Positions 27,601 through 39,600 of a DNA stretch of 64,000 nt are shown here, in pieces; the stretch's first letter is position 1; the number at the start of each line of letters is the position of its first letter. This DNA comes from Micropterix aruncella. Its lineage: Eukaryota > Arthropoda > Insecta > Lepidoptera > Micropterigidae. The position numbers were made by a program, and so were the translations under genes. Where the stretch lies: NCBI GenBank assembly GCA_944548615.1, contig OX155976.1, forward strand, positions 1,549,974 through 1,613,973, read 5' to 3'. Under the pieces are notes generated by a model. That model saw nothing but the letters and a program-made list of their open reading frames with translations. It was not told the origin of the DNA and made no database searches.

Positions 27601-30600
27601 AGCAATAAGCATTATTCAGAATTATCTGTCAAAGTTGTGGTACAGAAAAAAAACTGCCTTGTCCAACATTTCTATGTTTTTTTCTGGAAATAAATCACCA
27701 CAAGAATTTGTGAATACTTTTATAATAATTATAATATGCTTCATTCAACCTATGACTTCGTTTTACTTATACCCATACAAAAATAAAAAAATATTCGGTG
27801 TTGAAAAGCAGCCGACAGCAACCAGCCGCGTCGAATGGCGATCTTCAATCATAGACTAATAATGGCGACTGTATGAAAAATAATGATCCAACTAGTTAAC
27901 GACAGAGAATCTTCTCCTCTTTTCGCACATACCACAGGCCGTATGATTTATGTGAGGTATCAAGAGTAAATAATTGGAAAACATCGGCGCCGATCTCGCT
28001 GGGACAGATGTCCCCTTTGCCGCTCCACGGTAATTTCAATTGTGGGACAATTGTCCCGTTTGCCGCACAAGGGGTTAAACGAAATTTTTCATTGTGTCAC
28101 CCGTGAGGTGAGCGCAGAAGACTTGCGCGTATGGTACGAAAAACAATCCACAGTTTAGCTACGCCACCTGCCCGTCAGAGGGCAGCGGGCAGCCTCGCCC
28201 CCTGACTACTAGTTTGGAAGGATATCTCCAACTGGAATTAACCTTCATTTTAGGAATTAACCTCCTACCTCCTGACTGGTTACAGGATCGAGGTCGCTTA
28301 CGCAGACCTTTCCCTTATGAAGCGGTGCTTCGGTGTCAATCGAATCTATCGCGGACGGTGGCATCCCTAGCCCGAGTGGCTGAATGGTTGTTTCAAAAGC
28401 AGTTGTCGTAAGTTGTCAACCACCCCTGCTCTATAGGAAACAGTACTGTTCAAAATCGATTGGCTGACGCCACACGGTGAGCAAACCGTCCAGGAGCGCC
28501 CGAAGGTTGACTCCTAGGGGAGGACGGCCCGCAGGCCAGCGTCCTACCCTGGCTCTCTCCTGCGCGGCGGCCACCGGATGGGTGTTGACCCGTAGTATGA
28601 CCGATCCTGAACGAAATAGGTCTTCGTGGCCAACTCCAACAGGGCCCATAAGTTCCCTGGAACCTTACAATGTAAGATCAGGCAATCTAACCACTATGCC
28701 ACCGGGCCTGGCAGCACCTGAGCAGGACTTCAGATGCATCCATCAATGAGTTGACAGCAAATACATTTCAGATAATTAAATCAGCTTGAAAAAGTACCGA
28801 GGTCACGTTTGGATAATATAAATAGAAATAGAAATATATTATATATACGGACAACGACACTACGCATATCTCGGACCTAAACTCTATAATATATTTAACT
28901 CGTACACAGGACAGATTTTACATAACCGACAACCAGTTCAAAAGACGGGTGTCTCATTGGCTCTCGAATTATACTAGAGATGAATGCGAAAGTATGATAT
29001 ATTAAAATATTTTATTTCTAACCACAAATTATAGGATATACAAATGTAAATTAGGGATATACAGATAGACAGATTATAATATGTTATATTTAATTATGTT
29101 ATACTATATTATATATAAATATGATACATTATTTTATATGTTATATTATATGATATTATATTGTATTGTATTATGTTTTGTTATATTATATTATGCTAAA
29201 TTATATTACGAATTGTTTTTTATGAGACGGAAGAAGGACAGCAGGCAAGGCGTACAGGCTCAGCAAATACCACAGAACTTTATATCAATCACCCCAACAC
29301 AGGCGTATACCTAGTGGGGTGATGTAATCCTGACAAGTAATGCCCTTTCGCGATTTTCATAATGTATTTTTTTAATGTGTAAAAAAAAATACGCAATTTA
29401 TTTTATGTAATTATAAAAAATAGGATAATGTATAAATAAATAAATAAATTTATTGTTCGAAATTGTGGTGGTACATTTATTATGAAATTGTGGTGGTACA
29501 ATAAACAACAATATCATAAAGATTATAACGCATTATAGACTTTATATCACATATCAAAAGAAAATTCAAAATTAATAGATTCTTAGGATGTCTTCAAGCC
29601 GCCGAAAAATACACTCGGAGGCGATGAATCTGGGTCACTAATGTAAGTCTTAATACCTACCTCGAAAACTAAGAATGCTAGCTTAGTTAAATAAAGAGTT
29701 TTTTATGGATTATTGAATATTACTTAAATAGACCCTTTAAAGAACTGTTTGGTTGCTGTAAAGTAATATTATTAAAACGGCTAAAACCAAAATAAATGGT
29801 CTTTTGAAAATTGAACTATGAATTCAATGCATTTGTTTTTGCTTTGGTTTCTGTTCGACAGAAACAAAAGAAATAAAATACAAACGGAGCTGCCATGGAA
29901 TTCACCGACCAAAAATCAGGCCCATCATATATATATTTTTTGTTTTTTTTTTAACACTTCTAGGAGGAGAAGGGTGGATTCCGGACTGACGACCGGCGGT
30001 GGTAGGTTTAGGACAGCTGTCTTGCCACATGCGAGCGTTCACCTTACCCACCATTCACTCCCCCTTCGAAGACATAGAATTTGAGATGCAGAGATCGCGG
30101 TTTTAGATAATTTTTCTAGAAAGGAGTTGATTATTTTCCTGGAGAGACCAAGATCTTTAAAAAGGTGAAACAAAGATTTAGCTGGCAGGCCACGAGCGCC
30201 TACTTCCACCGCGTGAAGGTGAACAGTGAAGCCGTTCCAGGTGACGGCATTTGCGAGGTCATGGTATTTATTTAATTTGTACTCGTGGTCTTTTGGGATA
30301 TTTGATTCCCATGGAACAGTTAATTCTACGATAAGAACCATCTTCCGAGATAGAGAGTAAAGAGTTATATCTGGACGCAGGGCTGTGCATCCGAGACTTT
30401 CAGGGAATTTATACTGCTTAGAGACCGAATCGACCTCCATAATCCAATCTGAAGCTTTCTCGATTATTGAGAAAGGTTTCGCAGTGAGATGTTTTTTGCC
30501 TTTAAAGCCAACTGTATTAAGGGTGTGGAGGATACTTTGGAACCCTTGTTGGCACGAGCCACTGAGAGGCTAAGTACCTCGCGAATAACAGCAAGGACTT

Positions 30601-33600
30601 TGTCGCGGCGGTAAGTGTACCGTCCTTGATCCAAGGCCACCTCAGCTAGAATATGTCAAGCTGTGCAAGGGGTGTTGCTACAAAGGGGACATGAACTATC
30701 CTCGGCATAGCTCCAACGTGCGAGGTTACTGGGGTCTGGAAGTGTATGCTGAAAGGCATTTAAATAAAATTTCATCATCTCTGGCGTCCAGTCATACAAC
30801 ATTACTTTCCAGTGCATTGGAGGAGGAATGCAAAATTCTCCAATTGTTGTCCAATCAAAATAAACTATTTTCGTTCTTAATTTTATCCTAATTGATCATA
30901 CAGTTTCAGGGATGAAATGAGTAGACTCACACAAACGGACACATAGAGATATTTTCTAGAAATCCACGACGGCGCTATCTAGTAGTCTTCTAAAGAAATG
31001 TAGTGTGTTGTTACGTTATTTTTATAATACTTACAGAATCTGGGTTTAGCCGTGTGCCAGTTAGTCTGTTCTGATGGTTCTGACTGACCAGCCTTGTTTA
31101 GTGCTCTTATTCTGAATTGGTACTGATTGCCTTCTTCAAGCTTGGGTACAGTACCCTGGCAGATATTTCCCTGTATTTCGGCAGCCTGCAATTGCAACAT
31201 ATTAAATAGATTAGAACAGTGCATAGAACTTCTCTAATCTTATATTATATTGAACATCCTTTCAATTGATAAGGATGATTGAGGAATTCGAAATCGAATA
31301 TTTCGTTTGAAAAGTTCATCAGCGCTCGTAGCATTTAGGATGTGTGGAAACAAGGAAGTGTGGTAGCAGGAAGTTTTAACGATTAGTCGTTCTATCTCCC
31401 TGGAGTGAGCGTAGAAGACTTGAGGACAAAACAGTCCACCATCTAGCTACGCCACAGCCCGTAAGAGGCCAACGCCTTAACCGCGAGATAGCCAGGAGTG
31501 TTACCCGGCGGGCCTACACTCACGCCCTTACTTCAATTGTGACCAGATTACTCCAGTCTCTCGATTGGTTACGAGTTCGAGGTCGCTTGCGCGGTTCTCT
31601 CCCTTACAAAGCGGTGAAATGGTGTATACCGAATCTATCGCGGACCACAGCGTCCTTTGCCCGGCTGTTCACCCAGGATCGAGTAGCCGATGGTCGTTTC
31701 AAGAGCAGTCGCCGTAAGGTCCGCAACCACCCCCGTTCTATAGGAAACAGTACTGTTTCCAGACTCCCCCGACTATTAGTCAGAGTGCACAGTCCGTCCA
31801 GGAGCGCCAGAAGGTTGATTTCCAGGGGAAACTAACCATAAGGCCTGAGTCCTACCCAGGCTCGCACTTCATGCGTGGAGGCCGTCGGATAGGTGTTGAC
31901 CCGTGAGTGTGACCAACCCTGAACAGAATGGGTCTTCGTGGCCAACTCAGCAAGGGCCCATTAACTCCCCAATTTCTATATTTTTATGTGTAGAGACTAT
32001 TGAAAATTCCAATTTCTAAATGTAGACTATTGAAAAAAAAATTTTTTTCAATAGTCTCTACATTTCTTTTAGGTATCTACTAGATTGTTTAAAATATGGC
32101 GAGGTAACAGCACGCGCCACACTAAATTCAAGTTCCAGCGGTCAAAATATGTAGTTTTCGATATGTCCTATACTAAAAATGTAAAGAATAAGAATTTTAC
32201 CTTCACAAACTCGCCACGGAACTTATCCATGACTTCAATAACGTATCCGGTAATAGGGGCGCCGTTATCCCTAATTGGTGGCTCCCACTTGAGCTTCGCG
32301 GACTTTTCATCCCAGTCCACGATGTCTGGTAAACCAGGCGGAGCTGGAACATCGAAGGGATTCTTCGCCAGAACAGCCTTCTCCGTCTCCAAGGGTTCTG
32401 ACTCTCCTTCCTCGTTCACAGCCTTCACGCGGAACTGATACGTCTTCAGCGGTTCCAGACCTGTGCAATAAAAAAACGACAATAACATTGTGCATATGTA
32501 GTGAAACATCAGTCTAAATATCATTATAAATAGGATAAGGTAGACAGTCTACCCTGGACAACGGCGGTTGCAGCGTCGCCGAAACGTCGGGTGCTACAAA
32601 TTTCATGCGGTAAATTCGTTTTATCCTATTTTTAATGTCAAACAACCGCGATAGTCCTCGAGTCCAAATAGCGTTTAGGATTTGCAGCGTTCGCTAACTT
32701 GCACAAATGTCAATAGGTAAAATATATGGGCGCTGGGCCCACCTCCCGATCTCTTCCATAACAATAAAATATTTACCACAACTCACCTAAATTATGGGTC
32801 GTTTCGGAGTTTTGAAATTTGGATTTTTTATAGATATAGCTAATTAGACGTTAACCCAATACTACTATGTTGTTAATTATTTTTAAAATATTAGTATTTG
32901 CAGTGAAAATCCATAAAAGATAGTATATTATAAATATATATCGATAGTATATTAAAAAAAAACAGACAAATCCTCATCTGCTCTGACAGCAGAGAAGCAC
33001 TGGACGCTCTGGCTAAAGCCACCACAGAATCTTCTGTGGTCTGGGACTGCATGCAGGAGCTCAACAAATTGGGAAAATCCAACAAGGTCACCCTAATGTG
33101 GATACCGGGTCACCAAGGCATACCCGGAAACGAAGAGGCCGACAGACTGGCAAAACTGGGCACACTGGATTGCCCAGTGGAGCCAGCTGTAGGGCTCCCC
33201 TTCGCTACAGGTAAGAAAATCATCAGGGACTGCTTGGAGCAGGAACATCGAGCTTCCTGGAAACAGAGTCAGGGATGTCGCCAGGAAAAAGCCACGATGG
33301 AGCAACCACTACAGAAGAAAACCAAGGCCCTACTTGACATGAGCAAGAAGAACCTTAGAACCACTATCGGTCTCCTCACCGGACACACGACCCTTAGAGC
33401 TCATCTATTCAACCTTGGTTTGACTGAGAGCAAGGATTGCCGAATATGTGGCGAGGAACCTGAAGACAGCATACACATCGTTGGTCGCTATCCAGGGCTC
33501 GCCGCCAAAAGACACAGTTTACTGGGACGAGCCTTTCTCGAACCCAGCGATCTGCCCAACTTGAAGGTCAGTGACCTACTTGGGCTGGTAAGAAGTACCG

Positions 33601-36600
33601 GGCTACTAGCTGACCACTGACCTAATCACACAGTGGGTAGTTACAAAAGACCTTACAGATCTAGGTGACATCAAGGGCTGGAAACAAGCCCCCCACTCCA
33701 TCTACTACTACTACTAGTATATTATGATGTACGGTTATTGGGTACACCATATTCGATAGCACACCATAGCATATTACATACATCAGTAAACTGAGCGGCA
33801 ATGAAATTATGAGACACAATACAGAGTTCAAGCAACTTATCCCAGTCGTGCCCCTCCAAATGCCGCGGACAAACACGAGCATTCTTTGGAATATATAGTT
33901 TGTACTCACACAGTATACACTGAAAAAAATATTGGATTGATTCTTACATTACCATTTTGTTATCACCGTTTTATACAGTAAAACGATGTTTTAATCGTAA
34001 TTTTGTTGAATTAAAAGGAATTTCGTTGAAAATCCATTACTCGATTATATGTATCAACCTTTTCCTTACGGTCAATACGGAGATCAGTATACAGTACTTT
34101 CAACATGATTAATGTGTCCAACTATAACCGTACGTATACTACTACATGTACATATACTACTACATGAACATACTGTACATGTGTACTCACCCAATTACTC
34201 GTGTACTCACCCAATTAACACCATCCTATCTCCAGGAGCTTTTTGAACCACTAAGTTCCCACGGTCTCGTACTTCGGTCAGCCTCTGACAGTTTATTAAA
34301 AATTCCGAGTCATAATAGTGATTTCTATTCCTATTCTTTCTGTGTCCATGGTGCAAGACTCTGAAGCGATCTCCCAGCAAATATACGAAACTCGCCTTCT
34401 TTACCATCGTTCAAGACTCACCTATTAGGATTACTACCTTTCTAAGAAGTAACCAGTTCTTCCCTTTCTCTCCTGTTCCCCTCCCAATTTCCTCTCCTCG
34501 GGCACTATTAGTCTTAAATTCTTCCACTTGTCTGTATGTTATGTAATAATCTTTATTTTCACTATGCGCGCATGTACCACTATGTTTAGGTTAGCTGTAA
34601 GACATTGCCATGTGGCAATAAGCTCGCATTTTTTGTATACTTTTTTAAGTGCAAATAAAGAGTTTATTATTATTATTATTATTACATGCTGTGATGTTAG
34701 AAGCGAGATCCCAAGGCCGCGACGTAATGAAATGACTTTGTGTTTTAACATTACGACACGGTAATTACCGTCACGCCCATACGTATGGACCACAGTCCTA
34801 CTTATATATGTAATCCTTATTGAAACATGTGTATTTCCGTGTATTACATCGTTACATTTTTGTCAGTGTTTATACTTTTATCAGGTCGCGACGGTTTTCG
34901 ACTAAATAGTTAGTAAAAATACAGCGCCTGGACGTGTTAGTTGCGCTTATAGATTAGATGGACATTCTAGTTGCCCTCAGATAGAGGGCAGCATGAAGCT
35001 TGGAGGGGAGGTGGGGAAGGAATGCCACCGTGTGTAGAGTACAAACCGAGGTTTATAATGCAACCATACAATGCACACAATGCACAATGCACACAATGCA
35101 CGAAATGTACAACTGGTATTGAGATATCAAATAATTAGCTATATTTAAGAGAATATAACCCCGAAACGGCCCATAATTTAAATTCCCTATAAAGAGATCT
35201 TCCATTGGTATATGATTTATAGAAAGAACGGCGCAGATTTGACCTCGCGTTATGGAGTTACATATTTCACTAACTTGCACAAAAATTCATGTGCAAAGTA
35301 GTGTCGTCCATTACTTGATAACCCGCTGAGCGATTTCACCCGCCCTTTCATATTTTATTACAGCTTACCTTATTATATTAGCCAGTGGCGGCGCTAGACC
35401 ACACTTGGACGTCGGCGAAATTAGGTTCGCGAGGCCTTTTTTATTTCCCAGTCAAAAAGAAAACGTTAGATTACATGAGCCGAATTATAGCGAAACTAAT
35501 GTATGACTAAACGAGTTTTATTGCTAATCAAATGATGTTAAAAATTACACAAGTAGAAATTAAAATAGACGAACTTTTCGGCTTTTGGTCTCACTGAACT
35601 TTTTCAGGATTATGTCATAGCTAATACTAGCCGCTATTTCAGCTTCAATTGATAGAATTGATAACGCAGATAGTCTCTCTTGGGTCATCGTGCTTCTCAA
35701 GTAGGTCTTAATCAATTTTGACTTTGAGAAGCTTCTCTCAGCGAAAGCTTTTGCGAGGTCCCCTCAGGTGCGAGGCCGTCGGCGGTCGCCGACGTCGCCG
35801 ACGCCTAGCGCCGCCACTGATATTAGCGTTATCAAGTTACAACTTTCATTAACTTGCACAAACTTTATGTGCAAACTAGTGTCGTCCATGAATCAATAAC
35901 CCTACGAGCGATGCTATTCGTCTTTTCAGTTTCTACCACAGCTTACCGAGTATTAGCTTAATCGAGTTACACCGTTCCCTAACTTGCACAAAATTCATGT
36001 GCAAACTAGTGTCGTCCATAATTCGATAACCCGTCGTGGAATTTCATCCGTCCTTTCATATTTTAATACAGCTTACCAAGTATCGTAATTTCCACGTCGG
36101 TCTCGTCCTCTGTGACCTTGTATTTAATCCGCCGAGATGGAAGGGTGGAACCAAAATGCCTATTTTCTTTTCGTGTGTATACGACTAAAGCTAAAAGTCA
36201 ATCTAAATGTATCTAACCAGTGACGTTGATCTCCAGTTTTGAGGGATCAACTGAACCGGCTGGAACCCATTTTCCCGTGGTCGTGTCCATCTTCTCGACG
36301 ACATAGGCTTGAAGGGGTAGTCCTCCAGTATGTTTAGGCTTGTTCCACTTAAGCTTGCATCCATTGGCGTGGACGTCGGATACCTCCAGTGGTCCTTCTG
36401 GTTTTCCTGGCTTATCTGTAGAATACAAAACAAATAATGATCCATATACATACATGTGCTTAATGTTTGCCGGAGCATATAACAGAAACTGACTGGCAAA
36501 AACTCAGAAAACCTACTTATAACTTAGCATTAAATTCTATAACCTAGTCCCTAACACTATTAAACAGCTGGAAGGCGTAAAATATATTAAAAAAATAATA

Positions 36601-39600
36601 GGATGCTGATATGCCAAACTTACTTTGGCCTGATCGAATTCGAGAGCCGTGACTTTTCAACATTGTATCTGTTTAAACGATAGTTTTATATAAGTATCCA
36701 TGGATTTATTTTCTGATTATTTCAATTTATATTACGTAAAGCAAAAGTAATTTTGAAACAAAATCTGCTAGTAAATTTATTAAAAAGAATAAAAACACGA
36801 CTGCTGTTACAAAAAGTGAACATTTTTTTTTTTTTTTAAAGTAAACGGTATTTTTTTCCAATACAACCATACAATTGTGTAGGAATGACAGTAATTAATC
36901 TTAAACTAGTTACTCAATTTAGACAAGAGATGATATACAATATATAGCTTTAAACTTACCAATTTACAAAAACATAGACTATATGATAACAGTTTACAAC
37001 AAAACAATTAACGGTAAATAATATGTATTAGATTAAATGGGTAGATACGATGCTATGTATTTTCAAAATATTTTAAGAAGTCGTTATGGGCATACATGTT
37101 GATTTTAAGCAGATAGACTCGGATGGATCTCTTGAAAATATCGATGTTTTTAATTGCTTTTAATCTTTCGGGCAATTTATTGAAAAGTTTGAGGCCTAAG
37201 TATCGACTAGTCGCCTGGAACCTGGCAGTACGTGCTACGAACGGTTGGAGATACAGGGTTTTATTCCTGGTGTCATGCCGATGTACTTCCTCGTGGGATA
37301 TGGCCGAGCTCTTATTGCAATAGAATTCGCAAAGAGCTTCTTGAGCAAAAATCGCATATACGGTCAATATCCCTAGTTTTTGAAACGCAATATCCCTAGT
37401 GTTCACGACATGACTGCCGTGGACCAATACCTGCTATCGCACGTATGGCTCTTTTCTGGTATTAATAATTATTTTTATTGTATTAATAATAAACAAACAT
37501 AGATGACCCCTGAACACATTGCACTCTTTCTTTGTTGGGCAATCGTGTAATAAAAGTAGCTAACTAACCATACATCAAATGTTAGAAATAATAAAACTTA
37601 GGTGCACAAATTATTAACATATTTTTAAACTTATATATTAAGTATTTTTTAACATTGAACTAACTACCAAAAAAAATTGACTTTGACAATGAATTATACT
37701 TTTAGACTAGGTATATTTATATTAAATCCTATATTACTTAACATAATATTAAATATTAATGACTGTTTCTTTCTTTTCTCACATATAACTTTATTTATAT
37801 TATTTAATCGAATTTTGTATTATATTTATTGCCGATTTAATTATGGAATTGCATTTTATTTAGGTATTATATATTTTTAATATTTTTTTATTATTATTAT
37901 TTTTTATTTTATTCTGAAGACCACATTTTAGGGCAATTTAGTGTCATTAGCTTTTTACTAAAACTTGTACATTTGTAGGCAACCAAGCAATCAAGCAAAC
38001 TTGATTGTAATATTGGAGTCCTGTCCACCCTAGAACGGGCTAGTCCCAGTTGGGTGACAGAAACAAATAAGCAAAAGGTTAAGGTTTTGCCATTCGGTTC
38101 CTGTTGTTTTTGTAATCTAATCAATGTTTTATAGTAATTAATTCTTAAATAAATAAATAAAATTTATTATATTGATTTATTTGATTATTACTAACATTTT
38201 AGACCCTATTATTTGATGTTTTTCTTAGTATTTTAGTTATTAATTCTTTTAATATTTTGACTTTCTATATGAGATTTGATTCTAACAATTTACTAATATA
38301 CTAGTTGACCCATGCCCACTTCGTTGGGCGGTAAAACTTTTTACTTGTGATGAAATTATGAGAGTGGTTCGGTTAGTACTGAGTGCTATGGTTTATTTCC
38401 TGACTGCCAAAAGAAGGGTTATATTTTTACTGCATATGTATGTATGTATTTGCATGCCAATTTGACTATAATACCGTTATTTGTCAGTGTCTTCTTGTGA
38501 GTGTCTTATTTGTGAGCGTATTATCTCTTTACCTATTTATGCAGTAAAAGGGAAATTATATGCAGTAAAAGGGAAAAGTCTTTTGTTTTAAAAACTTGAG
38601 ACGATAAATTTACTTATTTTGATTTGAATTCATAATTGTCGATAATATGACCAATAAACATGACCTAATGATTTCAATTATTTTTTTAAATATAAAATAC
38701 TAATTTTTGTGACTTAAATATAAGAGTTAGATATATGCTGTCGCTGACTGTTTTGTAGGCATTATCAAGCTATACAACTTTTCTCTAGAACTTAATCATA
38801 TATCTCTCATCGTTAAGGCAGCATTAGTAAGAAACGTTTTCGTTCGACAGTTTTTTCTCCGACTTACTTTGCAAATCCGACTACCACGAAAAAGTCAATT
38901 CATTTTTCGGATTAATATATAGCCTATGACACTCATAAATAACGTGGCTTTCTATCGGTAAAAGCATTTTCAAAATCGGTTCAGTACATCCAGAGATTAC
39001 TTCCTACAACCTCACAAACTTTACCTCTTTATAATATTAGTATAGATTATTCAGTTATGATACTGAACTCAGATTCTCTATTTGTCTTTAAAATAGATAA
39101 GACACTCAACCAGTATCATGCAAAATCCTTGTACCTAGTAACTACCTGTTACTTAGAGTAGCGTATATATTACTATCTATATCATATATGACACGACCCG
39201 GATGTGTCACAAGTATATTGTGACACGTCCGAGTGTGGTAAATTCGTCAATTGGATACGAATGTAGTGTAATGTAATGTTTATTAACTGACGACCTACAG
39301 CTCATATCAACGAATTTATGGATAGTCTTACCGAGTATAATAATTTCCACAGTGGCCTCATCCACTCCAGACTCGTTCTCAGCCTTCAGGGTGTAGATTC
39401 CAGAGTTCTTCCAGGACGTTTCCGTCATCTGGATTTTGGTGTTGTAGTCCTCGTTCTCGATTTTGAGATTCAGCGACGCTTCGAGGACCTTATTCTCGAA
39501 GCTCCATGTCTTTGTTGGTGGAGGTTCACCCTTGATGTCCACGTCCAGCTTAACGGTGGTACCAGCGCGGACTTTGACTGTCGCCATCTTGTCGCGATTG

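Larger units (their letters stand above)
35256..36125 (-). repeat. Three tandem about 120-bp units carrying splice-donor-like ends
   Basis: Units near 35256-35382, 35828-35950 and 35951-36070 share AACTTGCACAAA, ATGTGCAAA.TAGTGTCGTCCAT, GATAACCC and end CAGCTTACC, the reverse complement of a GGTAAGCTG donor. The third runs into AGTATCGTAATTTCCACGTC, which on the minus strand encodes ETDVEITILG/GTAAGCTG, nearly the end of exon 17. A hAT element sits between unit 1 and unit 2. Confidence 0.75.

Noticed and set aside
28640..28715. tRNA gene
   Set aside because: The A box fits, but there is no acceptor stem pairing, a poor B box and no normal anticodon arm; kept only as a tRNA-like remnant.
37677..37880. 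Hydrophobic small protein
   Set aside because: AT-rich Phe/Ile/Leu string inside the 3' UTR of a family E retrotransposon and not open in the other copies.
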